Source: Romanomermis culicivorax (lineage: Eukaryota; Nematoda; Enoplea; Mermithida; Mermithidae). Taken from it: a stretch of DNA of 64,000 bases. The notes under the pieces were generated by a model. It saw only the letters and a list, made by a program, of their open reading frames with translations. It was not told the DNA's origin and ran no database searches. This document shows positions 31,700 to 45,100 of this stretch, piece by piece (position 1 is the first letter of the stretch; each line of letters opens with the position of its first letter). Where the stretch lies: NCBI GenBank assembly GCA_963922205.1, contig CAWUHX010000091.1, forward strand, positions 558,001 to 622,000, given 5' to 3'. The position numbers were made by a program, and so were the translations under genes.

Positions 31700-34547
31700 T
31701 CATAACAGTTAACGAATCAATTACTGGTTCAAAAATTTTTCAAATAAAATTCTAAAAATTACGACTTTTGAACACTAAATTCGAATCTGATTCTTGAAAT
31801 AAATGTTCGGAAAATTGATTTCCCAGCGTCGCTGACGGTCAATACACAAATAATTTTTCTGGGGCTTCGCGCCGGAAAGATTTACATCTTTTTTGGGCTT
31901 TCACTTGTCATCTACCATCTAATGCAAATTCATTATGCTATCGGATATTTTTTTAGACAAATTGTTCCACAATGCTTGTAAATTGAACTTGAAACTCGAA
32001 AATTTCGATGTTTTGCCCAATTTTCATGAATTTTTTGCAGTTATGAATAAAATTTGAAGATTACACTGATTTGGTTATTAGTCTTTGGCCATGACATAGA
32101 GGAACACATGTTACTTATACCTATTTTTGCTACGTACAAATGAAATACTGGCTGTAGTTTGTACGTGTGCAAATGGGTCATGTACAAAAAAAAAACCCTG
32201 CTTCTGAGGCAATCTAAAATTTTAGACGATAAAGCTTTTGAATCTTCCTTTTTGAAAAATGAGATTTGTAAGAAAAGTAGGTATAAGACAATACTAAATT
32301 TATAGGCCATTTACTCTAAATATCGATTTTGTTTATTAATTCTTCTTTTCATTCATTATTTAAATCATGCTAGTTTTCGTCTATATGTGTAGTTATGAAT
32401 ATCAATATGTAAGAGTAATTTTCCCCAGGATAAATGTTCGAAAGCAGTACTTACCTTAATTTTTTCATTTGTCTTTTTTCATCGTGGATTGTTTCAGTTT
32501 TGGATTTTATGAATTTTGGAAAGAAAATAATTTTCTTGGAGCATTAAAAATCCAAAGTAAATGTGTAAATAGTAATATTGCTAATTATTATTTTTTCAGA
32601 TAAAGATAATGCTGAATGAAACAAAAATTTGGTTTTTGTTTTTTTGTCTTTGGAATTTCTATTATAAAATGTGTGTCGTTCGTGGGCTACCAAGTTCCAG
32701 CCATTTTCTATATTGTTAATTGTCCGAAATAAAAAAAATTCTTTTTTGATATGATTCTGTTTTGTTGCTTGCTCAAGTTTTTTTTTTTGATATGTCCGAG
32801 AAGTGATTTTTTGACACTTGGTTTTTATTTTGCCTGTATATTTTCCAAGATTTAAACTTCTTGTATTGCTTCAGTTCAGAAACTCTGAGCAGCAGATTTC
32901 TTGTTACCGTCAGTTAGAAAGTCTCATTAGCTAGTAAGAGAAACAAATTACAAGGTTTCAGTGTGATCAACAACAAAATGTTTACTGCTGTCAAGTGGTT
33001 TCGAGCCGACTCATGGGGCCATATGTGAAGAGATAGTACTGATAAGTAGATGTCCTTAGAGTTAGGTTTACCATTCACTCATACCCAGATAGTTCATAGT
33101 ACCGCAAAGTCGTATCACTTAGACTTATCATGTTAACTAGCGGCTACTCGGAAAGTGAGCGCTTGCATCGATAAAATCCTACCCAAACCGACTTACCTCC
33201 AGAGCATAAGTGCGGCGTAACCCCATACTTGTCGTCTTTATTCAACATCCGTAGAAAATTGAGTTCATTATCGAAAAACTTAAGATCTTCAAACAATAAT
33301 CTGATTTAGCTTGATTTAGAATCAACTACAAAAAATGAAAAGCATTTCCAGAATATCTAATTTTCTAGGGTTTCCAATTCTTGAATTGGGTCCAGCGAAC
33401 TGGAATCACGATTGTATTTAGATGACAATGGAAATTTTTATCAAGTGACTTGATCTCATCTCAAAATCAAAAATATCTGATTTGGTTAACTCATGATCAG
33501 TTCATCACAGGCATATGATGAGAAATTTCATATTAAAATTTTTGAGAGATCAGACACAAATGTTGAAATGAATTATATTATTGCTTCATATACACCCATG
33601 AAACATGTGCCGAAAAATTCCGATACCGATCACCCTTTTTCAGGATCGGCATCCCAGATTCCGACCGAACCATAACTGCACTACGTAAAAATCATGCCTA
33701 CCCTATTTTTCAATTATTCATGTCAGTCAGATAGATGAAACAAACTGTACGAGCACACGGTTTACGATTCACAAAGAAATGGAATGTTGGGAGCATTTAC
33801 GTATCTCTTTCATTTCTGGCTACGAATTTCTTTCTAATAAAAAAATTTAAAGATTGAGGATGTCTAGAATTACTTACTTCTGACGAAATTGAAGTGTCGA
33901 AAGTCTCATAAATTTTTGGTCGAAAAAATTGTACCAAGAATGTCTACTTTTTTATTTGAATTAAACACCAAAAATAAGAATTTCAGTCGCCAATCCTATT
34001 GAAAATAAACAGAGGAAGCTCAGAGTTTCTATTCATTTATCGTCCATTGAAAATCTATAAATTTGCTGCGATAATACAAAGATATTATTCGACGAAAACT
34101 TATTTAGGTTCGGGCCAAACGGGAAGAGAAACTTTATTATCATGAAATCTTTCTTAGGTATAAAAAAATCTGAGAAAATATTTCAGTTTTTGTTTGAAAT
34201 TGCGGATTAATGCCAACCAACTTATTGTTTGGAATTCTTCCGTCTTTAAGTGTTTCGCTAGACAGAGTCAAAACTGTTTCTTGCTTGTTGCAGTCGCATG
34301 TAAATGCATGTGAAAAAATAATGGACGACAAACGACAAAATTTCTTCATTGATGACGGTTCATTGAACCACATATTATTTCCCAAATCGAGCTCCAAAAT
34401 CTTTCGTTATTTTAAATTTCAAATAAAGTCTCCAGTTTACTGCTCTAGAATTGACCAATCGTGTTATCTGTTTGACTCACTATTATTCTAATGATACTCC
34501 CTCACCATATTATCATTTTACTCTCTGAGTTTGATTGAATACTATTT
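31700..34547. other. No gene recognised; two old repeat relics
   Basis: Relics of the hairpin family at 31730-31885 (ends GGCTTCGCGCCGGAAAG) and of the 16.7-17.1 kb repeat at 33850-34135. The stretch 32990-33240 is less AT-rich than its surroundings, but neither a protein nor a structured RNA could be recognised in it. Short open frames have no supporting features. Confidence 0.4.
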
Positions 34548-34684
34548 GCTGGAAGCAGGGTCGTGCACAAGGGGTGGCCGGGGCGGCCGCCCCCCCCCCC
34601 CATTGAGGCAGCATGCATACAGTATATCCGCGTAAAATCAACATTTTCTGGGGCTATTCAGTAAAAAAATCTAGTCCGCTCCCC

Positions 34685-35271
34685 TGTTGTGGAGCAATTT
34701 GACGTATTTGTAAAGCTCGTGTCGTTTGCGAAAAAGATCGGCAAGTTTGATTTGGAAAGATCGTGACGAGACCACCGAAGAGGCGTGGCTACAATGTGAA
34801 GAAATTATGAAAGTGTTCTTTCATTAGTTTGCGTTGTACTGTAGCCGAAAGGTTGTGTTTTCTGGTGTTTGTCTGAAAAGTGTGTAGCGGCTTTGTACAT
34901 TAGTAAATTGTGTGAAAAGTCTGTTCTAAGTTGAGTCAAACTATTTGGAAAATAGTTTGAGTGAGCGGGTGTGACTCCTAAGCAAATAAGAATATACGGC
35001 GCGAGTTTCGGCATCCGAAAACCTTTGGCGACCTGAGCGAAGATCCCTGGATAAAATTGACACAGCGCTCTCTACGAGCCCGTCAATCTCCTGCGTTCGA
35101 CTATCGTTGCGTTGATTCCGTAAAACACTCCGAGTGTTTCGTCTACAGCGTTCCGCACGCTCTTCCACGTTCCGTACGTCTCTTCTAAAACGCGCGATAA
35201 ATCGTCGAGCTACACAGCTAATTTCTCATCTGCGTTCCGTCGTCTATCATCTTATTTTCTCACGCACGACA
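34685..35271 (+). repeat. 5' LTR (587 bp)
   Basis: Starts TGTTGTGGAG and ends CACGCACGACA (TG...CA). It differs from the 3' LTR (46348-46934) at one position, T at 34705 versus C at 46368, so the insertion is very recent. Immediate flanks are CCCC on both sides; because the target is a C-run, the usual 4-5 bp duplication is compatible but not diagnostic. No long frame is needed to explain the LTR; the small open frames in it are repeated in both LTRs and are not supported as genes. Confidence 0.97.
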
Positions 35272-35276
35272 TAATT

Positions 35277-35294
35277 TGGTGACCGTACCAGCTC
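35277..35294 (+). promoter_or_regulatory. Primer binding site
   Basis: Five bases after the LTR, TGGTGACCGTACCAGCTC begins with the TGG that pairs with a tRNA CCA end. TGGTGACC-type sites are common in Ty3/gypsy elements. The tRNA species was not determined. Confidence 0.75.
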
Positions 35295-35346
35295 GTCTAA
35301 AGGTTGAGGAAACGCCGAAATTTGCGAAAAATCGAAAATCCGAAAA

Positions 35347-38300
35347 ATGGAAGAAAACCGCACGCGTCGCTCTACTGCGCTCGGTTACGAAAAAGGTTTC
35401 TACAAGAAACTAGCGAATCCCGATAATCTAGAAATCGAAAATTTCGACTGCGAAAACGCGAATCTACCGCTTCTCTACGAAGCAGATAAGCGTAATTTCG
35501 ATCTACCGGAAACGTCCGCTCCGTTAAAAACGCGAAAAACCTCGCGATCTCTATCTCCGAAAATCGTCGAAAATCGAAAATTCAACTTTCTAAAACCGAA
35601 ACCGAAGGATACCGATCCTCGAAAAATCTTCGATAATGACGCGTACATCGACGTAATGCAAAAATGCGATGCCGAAATGATAAATTTTCGTGGCGACGCT
35701 ACTAACGCGTTAAGCGAAATCGTAACTATCGCGACTCAACAGCGAAAACTTCTCGACGAGTTTAAAACCGAAATCGAAGCGATGCGAGCTCAGAAAGAAG
35801 AGCTATCGAAACCGAATGTTCCTGAAATCGAAAATATCGCGAGACCTACGAGCTCTTACGCTCAGTCTCAGAAATCGACAAAACCGAAAAACGTCACTAG
35901 CGATCGAAAAAGTCAACTTAGTTTTCGTGGAATAATCGACGATGATGATGATCTAATCATCCCGACTCAAACGTTTGACCGCTCTAACGCGCTAAACGCG
36001 CTAAACTCTCAGATAAATTTTCCGTCTATCCCACCTTCTCAGGTGCATAGATCTTTCGCCGATGACGAAACGAGAATTAAGACTATCTGTAAAAAGATAG
36101 CGCCGCAAAAACTAGATAATTCGACTCGAAATCAGCAAGTTTTGAAATTTTTCATTGCACTCGAAAACGAGTTCGGTCTTGATGCGTCTGAATATGTGAA
36201 ACTTCACACGTTGCGTCGCTTGACTTGCGATGGTGCCCTGAACACCATACGAGATGTCCGATCCTACGATGAAGCGAAACAGATTTTGATGTGTATGAAT
36301 GCACCGAATTGCGACCAAGATACGCTCCAATGCGAGCTCCAGTCTATCGCTCCTTTTGAAACCGAAGATCCGTCAGCTTTCTTAAATCGAATCAGTACCT
36401 ACGTACATCTACTGTACTATGACAGAAGCGCTCAGTATCGCCATAGAAAAGTTATCACAACTTTTCTTTGGAAAATGCCGGAAATTTACAGAGTCTCGAT
36501 TGACGCGAGTACTCTAGAAACGATCACCGACTTAGCTATAGCCGTCGCGAAAGTTCAGAAAATCCAAAGAGCGAATAAACAGTCAACTGTCAGAGTAGAA
36601 CAACCTATACTGGTTAACACACTCGAAAATCGGTCGGAAGAGCAACCAGCTCAGTCGCGCTTCAGAGATGATTCGAAACCTCGTTTCAGAGATAACTCTC
36701 AATCCCGAAACAGAGACGACTCTAGACAGCGAAATAGTGTGAGGTTTCAAGAAAATTCGACTCTAACGAAAACGAAAGAATTGGAAGAAAGCATAAAACG
36801 AGTCCTAGAAAAGTTCGGAATCCGAGAAAATACGCAAAACGCTAACAATTTCGAAAATCGAAGATCGCGATTCGATCGCGGTACGAGTCCGAACTTTCGG
36901 AATAGAGAAAACATTCCTATACGGGATTTCTCTCAGAATCGAAATTTCCAACGAAATCAGTCACGTGAACGACCCGTAAAATATTGCACCTATCATGGTC
37001 AGTGTAAACACGACAGCTCCGAATGCTATCAATTGAAACCACAGGCTTCTCAGCCTCGGCAACAGCAACCGAATCATCAATGGCAAAACCATAATTGGCG
37101 TCCTCGTTTTCAACAAAATACGCGTAACTACACGCTCAATCAGAATCAAAATTTTGACCGAAATAACCGATTTTTCAATCGCGATAATCGAAACTATCAG
37201 AGAGATGTTGCAAACATTTCTCTCTGCGATTCCGAATCCCGACAAGAAAAGATAATCGAAAAGCACTACTACTATCCGATGAATAACTCACAGTCTATAC
37301 AGACTCAGCTAACTTCTCCGAAATCTTCGCAACAAGTTTTGCCATCAGAAACCAAAACGGTGTCTAACTCACCTAAATCTTTTGTTCCGATGAAACCGAC
37401 AACTAGTACAGCTAACATGCTTGAACCGACAGAAGCTTCTAAAGCTACAAACTTCTTCGTCGCTCCTGGAATCACTGATTTCACAATCGAAAAACCTACT
37501 GAACCGTGGATCGCGAGATCTAGCGTGTGTCGAATCGAAGAATGTTCGCAAAAGGATATCAAACTGCTGAGCTTATACGCTCCTACTCGTGCTTTTCATA
37601 TCGATGCCGAAATCGGAAAAACCAAAACGAAAGCGTTAATCGATACCGGTGCTCAGTGTTCAGTCATTTCCTCATGTCTAGCTCAACGCTCTTTGGGGAT
37701 TGACTATGATACTTTGGAAACATCCGCGCAGATAAAAGTAGCCGACGGTGCTATCGTCGATGCCAGAGGTCCGATAATCTTCAAAATCAGTTCATCTTTC
37801 GGAACGCATCTAGTACGATGCTGGATTCTGCCTACTACAGGAGAGCAATGCCTCCTAGGAACCGATTTCCTAGTGCATCCGAGCGTTCGAGCCGTAATAA
37901 ACTTTCGCGAAAATTTCATCAGAATCGGAGACGTTCAGCAAGAACTAAACCTAGTTTTGAAACCGATCGAAAAAGCGCCCTATGACGAAGTATTTTCAAA
38001 TACTTCTACGGGACAAAGTCAAACGCAAATCGTGAAAATCGACAGATCGCTACCGATTCTGAATATCTCGTCATGCTACGTAGAACCGAATTGTCAGACT
38101 TGGGTAAACGGGAAAGTCTTCCCTTTCACAAACGAAAGCTTCAAAAGCGTCATAGTTCAACCCGTGAACTTCGGAAAAGAAAACTGCGAATATCCGATCG
38201 AACTTGCGATAATCAACATAACTGAGGGCAAATGTCCACTATTATTCGTCAATAATAGTGCGAACGGCATCCATCTAGAACCTAACCAGCTCATCGCTGA

Positions 38301-41300
38301 GGTTAAATTCAAACTCGAAGAATCGAAAATGACCGTCGCGTCGCTAAGCGATCATGAAGAAGACTATGAGCCAGCGACGTTGGTTAAAGATCAGTCAACT
38401 ATGTCCGAAGAAGAAAAACTTCAACACGCTCTCGAAAAAATGACCGAAAAGTCGAATATCGACGATGAAGATAGAAAAATCGCTATCGAAGTCTTCAAGC
38501 AGTATCGTGATGTTTTCAGTCTCCCTGGAGATCAACCTACTCTCACTCACGAGTTAACGGTCTCTATAGACACCGGTGATGCAAAACCAGTAGCGAAACA
38601 CTACTATCGTGCGCCGATTGAACAAAGACCAATGGTTCGTCAGAAAATCCAAGAAATGCTAGAAAAAGGCCTCATCGAACCTTCGCGATCACCGTGGGCA
38701 GCACCTATGTTTCTGGTAACGAAAAAAGATGGAAGTTGGAGACCCGTAGTCGACTATAGAGGTATAAATGAAGTTACTCCTAGCGATAAGTTTCCGATCC
38801 CGAGAATCGATGACTATCTAGATGCTTTAGGCAATGCAAGATTTTTCACAACTCTAGACTTGAAAGCAGGGTACTGGCAAATCCCTTTAGACATCGCTTC
38901 ACGCGATAAAACTACTTTCGTCAGTCAAGAAGGCTTGTTTCGTTTCAAAGTTCTACCTTTTGGTTTGAAAAACGCTCCTGCTGAATTTCAAAGACTAATG
39001 GAACGGATCCTGCATCCATATATCTGGAAAATCTGTTTGGTCTATATCGACGATATCATAGTCTTTTCGCAAACGTATAACGATCATCTAGCACATATTC
39101 AACTGATCTTTGATGCTCTCCGTGACGCGAATCTAACGCTAAGACCAGATAAATGCGATTTTGTACCGAAACAAGTAAAATTTCTTGGTCATTTGCTAAG
39201 CGAAAATGGAATCTCGCCTGATCCCGAAAAGGTCTCTGCAATCGTAAACTATGAAATGCCAAAAACGGTAAAAGATCTTCAAAGTTTTTTGGGCCTAGTC
39301 CAATGGTGTAGACGATTCATACCGAATCTTGCCACTCTTTCGCGACCGCTCTATCAACTCCTACGAAAAAATGCGAAATACGAAATAAGCGAAGAACATC
39401 GTATAGCTTTTAACGAGATTAAAACATCTCTAACCTCAACTCCCTTTTTGCGATATCCTGTCTATAACGACGAAAAATCGAAATTCATCATCCAAACTGA
39501 TGCTAGCACAACTGCTATCGGTGCGATTTTGTATCAAGAAAATGAAAATGATCAATGGGTCATCGCATACAACAGTAGAGTTCTATCTGACGTAGAAACC
39601 CGCTACAGTACGACTGAGCGCGAATGTCTCGCAATCGTAGAAGCTTTTCGGTGGTACAGACACTATGTCTATGGTCAAAAGGTAACGGTCAGAACTGATC
39701 ATAAACCCTTGCAATGGATCAAAGAAGAAAAACATCGAAATTCACGTCTTCAGAACTTCGCAGTAAAGCTTCAAGACTACGACTATCGTGTTGAATATGT
39801 AAAAGGCAAAGAAAATGCTTGTGCTGATTTTCTATCACGAAATGAACCTCGCGCTAAAGTGAAGTCAAAGACTAGTGAAGAAGTTACAAACGAAATATTC
39901 AGACCGACGTTTCGCGAAGCAAAAAAGACTGTCGCTGCAGCTATAACAAGGTCAATGACGCAAAAAGAAGAAAGAAATAAAGTGCCGAAGTTCGAAGAAG
40001 ACTTTCAACAGCCTGAGAAACGGCTAGTAACTATAGAAACGCCGGAAGAAATCCGAGAAGCTCAAAGAAAAGACCCGTACATCGCGAAGTTGATAAAAGT
40101 TCTGGAACAAAACCAAATCTCAACGATTTCATCTGCCTTCCATACCGAAAACGAAATAGTGTACCGAACATCGAAACAAGCTAATACAGCTTCCGCGATA
40201 GTAGTTCCAACTACTCTGATTGAAAGTGTTCTGTATCAATTTCATGGGGCAAAGATTTTGAGCCATCAAGGTCATAGACGCACTACAGCGATGATTCGTC
40301 AGCATTTCTGGTGGCCGAAAATGGAAGAATCAATAATAAAGTGGATCAAAACGTGTAAAACATGTCAACAAACGACTTCTCAGTTGCCGAAACCTCCTCC
40401 GCTAATGCGGATTCAACCGAAATATCCATTTGAAATCGTCGCAACCGACATAGTAAACATATCCCCTTTGGGTGAGAAAAGATCATACGTCATCGTATTT
40501 CAAGACTACTTCACTAAATGGGTAAGCGCTCATTTGATTCCGGATCAAAAAGCAGCCACTATAGTCGAAAGTTTCGTAAACAACGTAGTTTTGGTTCATG
40601 GCAGCCCGAAACATCTACTATCAGATCAGGGTTCAGGATTCACTTCAAACTTGATGAAAGACATCGCGAAACTCCTAAAAGTTCAGAAAATCAATACCAC
40701 TGCGTATCACCCGCAATGTAATGGAATGGTAGAAAGATTCAATCAAACGTTGATTTCGCAACTCAAGAAATTCACCGCTGAAGACCCCGATAATTGGGAA
40801 CGATACCTACCTTTCGCGACATTCGCCTATAACGCTGTTCCTCACACAGCTACTCACTTTTCTCCGTTTCGACTTTTGCGAGGGTATGAACCCAGAATCG
40901 CTATAGATTTCGACTGTGCGAAAAGTCTAACGTTACCGCTAAACTATGATGCGTATCAATACATCTTCACGCAAGCGCAACTAACGCTATATAACGAAGT
41001 TTCCGATAACTTAAAAAACGCGTCTGAATCGCATAAACGATACTTCGATAAGAAAACGAAAGACCAAAAATACGATCTAAACGATCTCATACTGTTGCTT
41101 AACAACAAAAAGGCAACTAAAATCGACAAAGACTATATCGGACCCTTCGTAGTGGTCGAAAATTCCGAAATTTCGAAAAACGTCATAACGATCGATAGTC
41201 TAGATTGTCCCGGACAATCTCAGAAAGTCTCACTTTCTCGCGTAAAGCCATACATGCCTCGCACGGCATCGGCAATCTTAGAAACGGAAGACAACGGTCC

Positions 41301-41322
41301 TCCAAAAATTTGTAAACATTAA
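35347..41322 (+). CDS. Gag-Pol polyprotein of a Ty3/gypsy LTR retrotransposon, 1991 aa
   Basis: One uninterrupted frame. Gag part: residues 1-~640, with a region of R/N/F-rich repeats and a zinc-finger-like [14 protein letters not shown] at 547-560. Protease: [10 protein letters not shown] with catalytic D766, then LLGTDFL. Reverse transcriptase: [25 protein letters not shown] and YIDD at 1233-1236. RNase H: IIQTDAS and TDHKPLQW. Integrase: H-H-C-C finger ([12 protein letters not shown] ... CKTCQQ), catalytic D1701, D1760 and E1796 (35 residues between the last two), and a GPF module near 1932. The order PR-RT-RH-IN places it in Ty3/gypsy. Gag and Pol are in a single frame, so no frameshift site is needed. 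All catalytic residues looked for are present; the element could be active. Confidence 0.97.
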   Translation: MEENRTRRSTALGYEKGFYKKLANPDNLEIENFDCENANLPLLYEADKRNFDLPETSAPLKTRKTSRSLSPKIVENRKFNFLKPKPKDTDPRKIFDNDAYIDVMQKCDAEMINFRGDATNALSEIVTIATQQRKLLDEFKTEIEAMRAQKEELSKPNVPEIENIARPTSSYAQSQKSTKPKNVTSDRKSQLSFRGIIDDDDDLIIPTQTFDRSNALNALNSQINFPSIPPSQVHRSFADDETRIKTICKKIAPQKLDNSTRNQQVLKFFIALENEFGLDASEYVKLHTLRRLTCDGALNTIRDVRSYDEAKQILMCMNAPNCDQDTLQCELQSIAPFETEDPSAFLNRISTYVHLLYYDRSAQYRHRKVITTFLWKMPEIYRVSIDASTLETITDLAIAVAKVQKIQRANKQSTVRVEQPILVNTLENRSEEQPAQSRFRDDSKPRFRDNSQSRNRDDSRQRNSVRFQENSTLTKTKELEESIKRVLEKFGIRENTQNANNFENRRSRFDRGTSPNFRNRENIPIRDFSQNRNFQRNQSRERPVKYCTYHGQCKHDSSECYQLKPQASQPRQQQPNHQWQNHNWRPRFQQNTRNYTLNQNQNFDRNNRFFNRDNRNYQRDVANISLCDSESRQEKIIEKHYYYPMNNSQSIQTQLTSPKSSQQVLPSETKTVSNSPKSFVPMKPTTSTANMLEPTEASKATNFFVAPGITDFTIEKPTEPWIARSSVCRIEECSQKDIKLLSLYAPTRAFHIDAEIGKTKTKALIDTGAQCSVISSCLAQRSLGIDYDTLETSAQIKVADGAIVDARGPIIFKISSSFGTHLVRCWILPTTGEQCLLGTDFLVHPSVRAVINFRENFIRIGDVQQELNLVLKPIEKAPYDEVFSNTSTGQSQTQIVKIDRSLPILNISSCYVEPNCQTWVNGKVFPFTNESFKSVIVQPVNFGKENCEYPIELAIINITEGKCPLLFVNNSANGIHLEPNQLIAEVKFKLEESKMTVASLSDHEEDYEPATLVKDQSTMSEEEKLQHALEKMTEKSNIDDEDRKIAIEVFKQYRDVFSLPGDQPTLTHELTVSIDTGDAKPVAKHYYRAPIEQRPMVRQKIQEMLEKGLIEPSRSPWAAPMFLVTKKDGSWRPVVDYRGINEVTPSDKFPIPRIDDYLDALGNARFFTTLDLKAGYWQIPLDIASRDKTTFVSQEGLFRFKVLPFGLKNAPAEFQRLMERILHPYIWKICLVYIDDIIVFSQTYNDHLAHIQLIFDALRDANLTLRPDKCDFVPKQVKFLGHLLSENGISPDPEKVSAIVNYEMPKTVKDLQSFLGLVQWCRRFIPNLATLSRPLYQLLRKNAKYEISEEHRIAFNEIKTSLTSTPFLRYPVYNDEKSKFIIQTDASTTAIGAILYQENENDQWVIAYNSRVLSDVETRYSTTERECLAIVEAFRWYRHYVYGQKVTVRTDHKPLQWIKEEKHRNSRLQNFAVKLQDYDYRVEYVKGKENACADFLSRNEPRAKVKSKTSEEVTNEIFRPTFREAKKTVAAAITRSMTQKEERNKVPKFEEDFQQPEKRLVTIETPEEIREAQRKDPYIAKLIKVLEQNQISTISSAFHTENEIVYRTSKQANTASAIVVPTTLIESVLYQFHGAKILSHQGHRRTTAMIRQHFWWPKMEESIIKWIKTCKTCQQTTSQLPKPPPLMRIQPKYPFEIVATDIVNISPLGEKRSYVIVFQDYFTKWVSAHLIPDQKAATIVESFVNNVVLVHGSPKHLLSDQGSGFTSNLMKDIAKLLKVQKINTTAYHPQCNGMVERFNQTLISQLKKFTAEDPDNWERYLPFATFAYNAVPHTATHFSPFRLLRGYEPRIAIDFDCAKSLTLPLNYDAYQYIFTQAQLTLYNEVSDNLKNASESHKRYFDKKTKDQKYDLNDLILLLNNKKATKIDKDYIGPFVVVENSEISKNVITIDSLDCPGQSQKVSLSRVKPYMPRTASAILETEDNGPPKICKH

Positions 41323-41818
41323 AATTAATATTTTTGATATATTTTAACTAACACTAATTTTTAATTTTGATAAATAAAGTCTAACTATTTAATATTTTTG
41401 AGCAAAGCGATGAGTACATATATTTTCGAATATTTAAAAACGCGCAAAACGCGCTCATGCAGATTCTATGTGGAATGAATGAAAGGAATGCGTGTGATAT
41501 TATTATGTGATTTTGTACTTATTCACGTCCATTTCGAATAAATTGACCTTCCATAAGTAGTTGCGCAGAAGAGACATTGAACAGAAATCGCGCGCTGTAG
41601 GAAAATCTTCCTCTGGTCCCACCCAATCTGAACTTTACACTTTTCGCCATGTGCATGAAAATTTAAATTCGTGGTTTAACAACTTTCCACTTTACACCTT
41701 CATTTTTATAGCAAGATAGTTCGGCTTAAATTTTTCATTTCGCAAAATTGAAACGATAGAGAACGGTCGCATCGAATTTGAAATTCTTCAAAATTTTCAA
41801 AGTTGAAAGATAAAGGCG
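41323..41818 (+). other. Spacer between gag-pol and the second gene
   Basis: AT-rich, noncoding. It contains AATAAA at 41373-41378 shortly after the gag-pol stop, which could serve as a polyadenylation signal. No separate promoter could be recognised. The second gene is presumably expressed from a spliced RNA or a promoter in this spacer; the sequence does not decide between them. Confidence 0.5.
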
Positions 41819-41981
41819 ATGACGAGTGAATCGGAGGCGACGGCGTCGCAAGAATCGGCGATATCAACGTCGCTTATAAATCCACCGCCGATATTTCGAA
41901 AAGCTTTCAACAATCAAGACCGATACGTGGCGTATCAGAAAAAGCAATACCGTCAAGACGACAGATTTTTCTTTGCTGATG
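41819..41981 (+). CDS. Upstream exon of the exonuclease-like gene
   Basis: An ATG at 41819 opens 54 codons plus one base, ending at a perfect GTAAGT donor (41982). The frame continues into the intron and stops at 42004. If spliced to 42195, the last base plus the first two of the next exon make one codon and the frame enters the large ORF in phase. The segment is S/T/A-rich at its start and ends in a basic/aromatic stretch. No domain recognised. Splicing is inferred from consensus sites and phase only. Confidence 0.7.
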
Positions 41982-42194
41982 GTAAGTTCTGCACTGCCAT
42001 ATAGACTAAAGTCTTTAAAAAGAAACTCTGGGTTTCACTTCCCCTGGGAAGACTAAAGTATCGATCCGTCGATAAGAAAATGGGAGTCGCGGTAACTTCG
42101 CTAGAATATTTGCACGCCGCGATTCGAATGAGTGACGTTTCCATGCGAAACTACATCTCACAGAAATTAATCGAAATTTTATGATATTTTTTAG
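41982..42194 (+). other. Predicted 213-bp intron in the retrotransposon
   Basis: Donor GTAAGT at 41982 and acceptor TATTTTTTAG ending at 42194, with a T-rich tract before the acceptor. Length is not a multiple-of-three requirement; phase is 1 on both sides. An intron in a retrotransposon would persist only if genomic RNA is not spliced, as with subgenomic messages of retroviruses. Confidence 0.7.
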
Positions 42195-45100
42195 AATACA
42201 ATATCAAAAGAATGATCCGAATCACGGAATTCGAACGTTGGTTCGAGACGGTATATGCGAGACCGCTCAACGTGCTACGCGATCCTCAATACGTTGAGAG
42301 CGGACAATTGAAAGGCGCCCTATCGGCATACGCGAAACCGAACTTCCGCGGCCATGTGCTAGTCGGATTTGACGTCGAAAAGATCTCGACTACTCAACTG
42401 TACATACACAAGAAAACGAAGATGAATATAGTGAACCAGAACGCGACCCACGTCGCTCGGTTCGTCCAGCTGGGTTTTCCCACTGGATACACTATAATGT
42501 TCGACGCCTTAGCGGCGACATCCGAGGATTGGACGGCCTTCTACGAGTTCGTGTCGGCCCCTAAAACGATCGTAATCGGATTCGATCAAGCCGACGATTG
42601 GAAATGTCTCAAAGACATGCACGGACGAGAGTCTTACTCATCCGATGCTCGAAAAACGCACTCTAACGTGCTCGCGCCTAGTATACTGGTCGACGTCCAG
42701 ATTATACTAGAAAATATCGAACGCTCACCCGAAAAGTGGGAGAGAGCTCGTCTGATCGGTTTGTGCCCCGAAAATAAAAAATTGAAAGGAATCGTCGCCG
42801 ACGCGTTCGCGCTAGACGTAGAACGCTACACGTTGTATTTTCCGCAAGCGAACGATCGCATCGCCCAAGCAGGCAAACCCGACGATCAAGTTTTGACGTA
42901 TTCGATTCTAGATGCGTACTATCCGATTCTAATGTTTTTGGCGTACGGGCGCTACGGCTTCGTAGACAGCGTCTACGACAGCATGCAAATCTTCCCGCAT
43001 GATTTCTTGCCGCCCGAATACATCCACATCGCTGCGCAAAATTTGTACGACAACACCAATATCGATCGCGAAGGCGATGAAAAGGGCGCTTTCGGAGTCG
43101 TAGATCCGACGCTCTCGAAGAGTATGCTGCATGCGATCATGCGCGACGAAATCTTGGCGTTAAATCGAATCATATACTACGACTATAACGTTCCGAACAT
43201 GCGATACTGCACGTATAATCACGTAAACGTGGAGCACTCCACTAAACCGCTCGGACTGAAAATGCATCTGACAAAACTACCGACGATAAAAGGTAGCAAA
43301 AACAACACGTCCTCGTTGACCGACGACGGAAAGATTGAACCGTACGACGACGCCGCCGAATGCGCGAAAGTAATTGAGCGAGCTCTACGCTCCAATGACG
43401 TAGTTAGCATCCGTCACGCAGTCGGCGCACCTATGTCTTTGCTATTTCTTTCCGAAATAGACCAAAACATGGTGACAAGTGATGACGCGAAACAAATAAA
43501 CTTCGAATTAATCGTAAACGATCCATTCACCACCTACGGTCCTCCAGAAACGTGGCCGATCTACGATATAAAATGCGACCATCAGATCGCCGAAAAGCCG
43601 GCTCTAACGCCGCTCTACTCGGTTCCGAACCATCATCAGTGGATGAATGCTGTTCGCGGAACTATGCCGCTAGTCGCTCACGTCTGCTCCCCACACTCCG
43701 AAATGGAACTGCGAGCAATCCTCAAAAATGAGATCTCGAAACTGCTATCGAAAAGTGACAGTATCGACATAGATCTTATTTGCGAGCAAAATTGGGTGAA
43801 AAGAGACGGCACGTTCGAATTCGAACTAATGGAATGGACTAGTCGTTTGCCCTATAACGAAAAGAGTTGCGTCGACAGTAAAAAACCGATATACGCTAAT
43901 CGATATTTTATGCGACAAATCGTATTCAAGAACGACTGTTTTCCAGTCTCTAACGAAACAGATCTCGTAACGAAAAAGAAGTACAGGGAAAATCCCTACT
44001 ACTATTTTTCTTACAATTCGCCGATTTTAATGTCGAGAAAATGCGAGCAACTCATTTGCTTTCCGCCGAGTCATACTCTAACAATGAGTTCGAACTTGCC
44101 CGTAATACCGACCGCCATATTGTCGGGAGAAAGTCCCACAAAAACGCCTACACAGGCTCCTACACAATCCACCGCGGAAACCGAATTCGATGCGGAAACG
44201 GCGATGGCCGTCGATTCGTTGCTCAAACAAACCGCCGAAGAATCGTTCGCGGTAAAAACAGAACTACCGTCCGAATCTGACGTCATACAACTCGAAAGCG
44301 AAGAAGAAGACGTATCCACAGCTGATACTACTGCACCTGTGACGACGACTAAAACAACATCCTCGTTCACTCCGCTATCCAAAAACTTGTCGAGCAGTAC
44401 GTTCGAATTGGAATCGGAGGAAATAAAGAAACGAAATATACAAGAGGTAGCCGCGTTGGTGAAAACCTCATCAATGTACGATGTCTCGCGTATGGAAGAG
44501 GAAGAAGACGACGAATCGAAAATGGTACCTCCAAAAATCATACCTACGCGATATCGGATACCGAAGAAAAACGAGGAAGACACCTCTACCCCGATAAGTA
44601 CCGAAACAGCCACTCCAGTTTTGGAGGTGAAAGACGACCGATTGTGCGATGAACACGGCGTACCTATTCGCAACGTTAGAGCGTATCAGTTCTCACTGTT
44701 TCGCAGACGAAATGCCATCGATAAACAGTTGCGCACAATACAGGATTACCTGGATACGCATCCAGAAGATCCTAATTACGTGCCCCCATCCAAAAAACGC
44801 CGCGAATCACGAGAAGACACTCGTAGTAGAGAACGAAAACAAACCGAATCACGATCACGAGAACGACCCTCGCGGTCTACTGCTCGCAAAGAAAGCGACG
44901 ATTATGACAGTCGAAAATACCGACATGGTGAATACGCGTCGAACGAGCGTCCTAGAAAATTTCACCGAGACCGCGATTATAGACGAGAACATCCTAGCGA
45001 ATCGAAAGATCGACAAAAAAGAATCGAATGGGCTAGTGCCTTGAAACGCGATCAATTGAAAAAAGAACAGTTAGAGAGCCAACAGCCTCCGACGGCTGGC

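Noticed and set aside
32990-33240. Possible structured RNA gene in a less AT-rich island
   Set aside because: No tRNA arms, snRNA boxes or Pol III signals could be matched by eye.
34805-35168. Small minus-strand frames in the LTRs (repeated at 46468-46831)
   Set aside because: They lie antisense in LTR regulatory DNA and are identical in both LTRs only because the LTRs are identical; no domain.
41373-41378. AATAAA after gag-pol as a definite polyadenylation site
   Set aside because: The hexamer is common in AT-rich DNA, and genomic RNA must continue to the 3' LTR; kept only as a possibility in the spacer entry.
44071-44673. 200-codon minus-strand open frame inside the second retrotransposon gene
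   Set aside because: It is a serine/valine-rich antisense shadow of the acidic S/T-rich stretch of the real frame.
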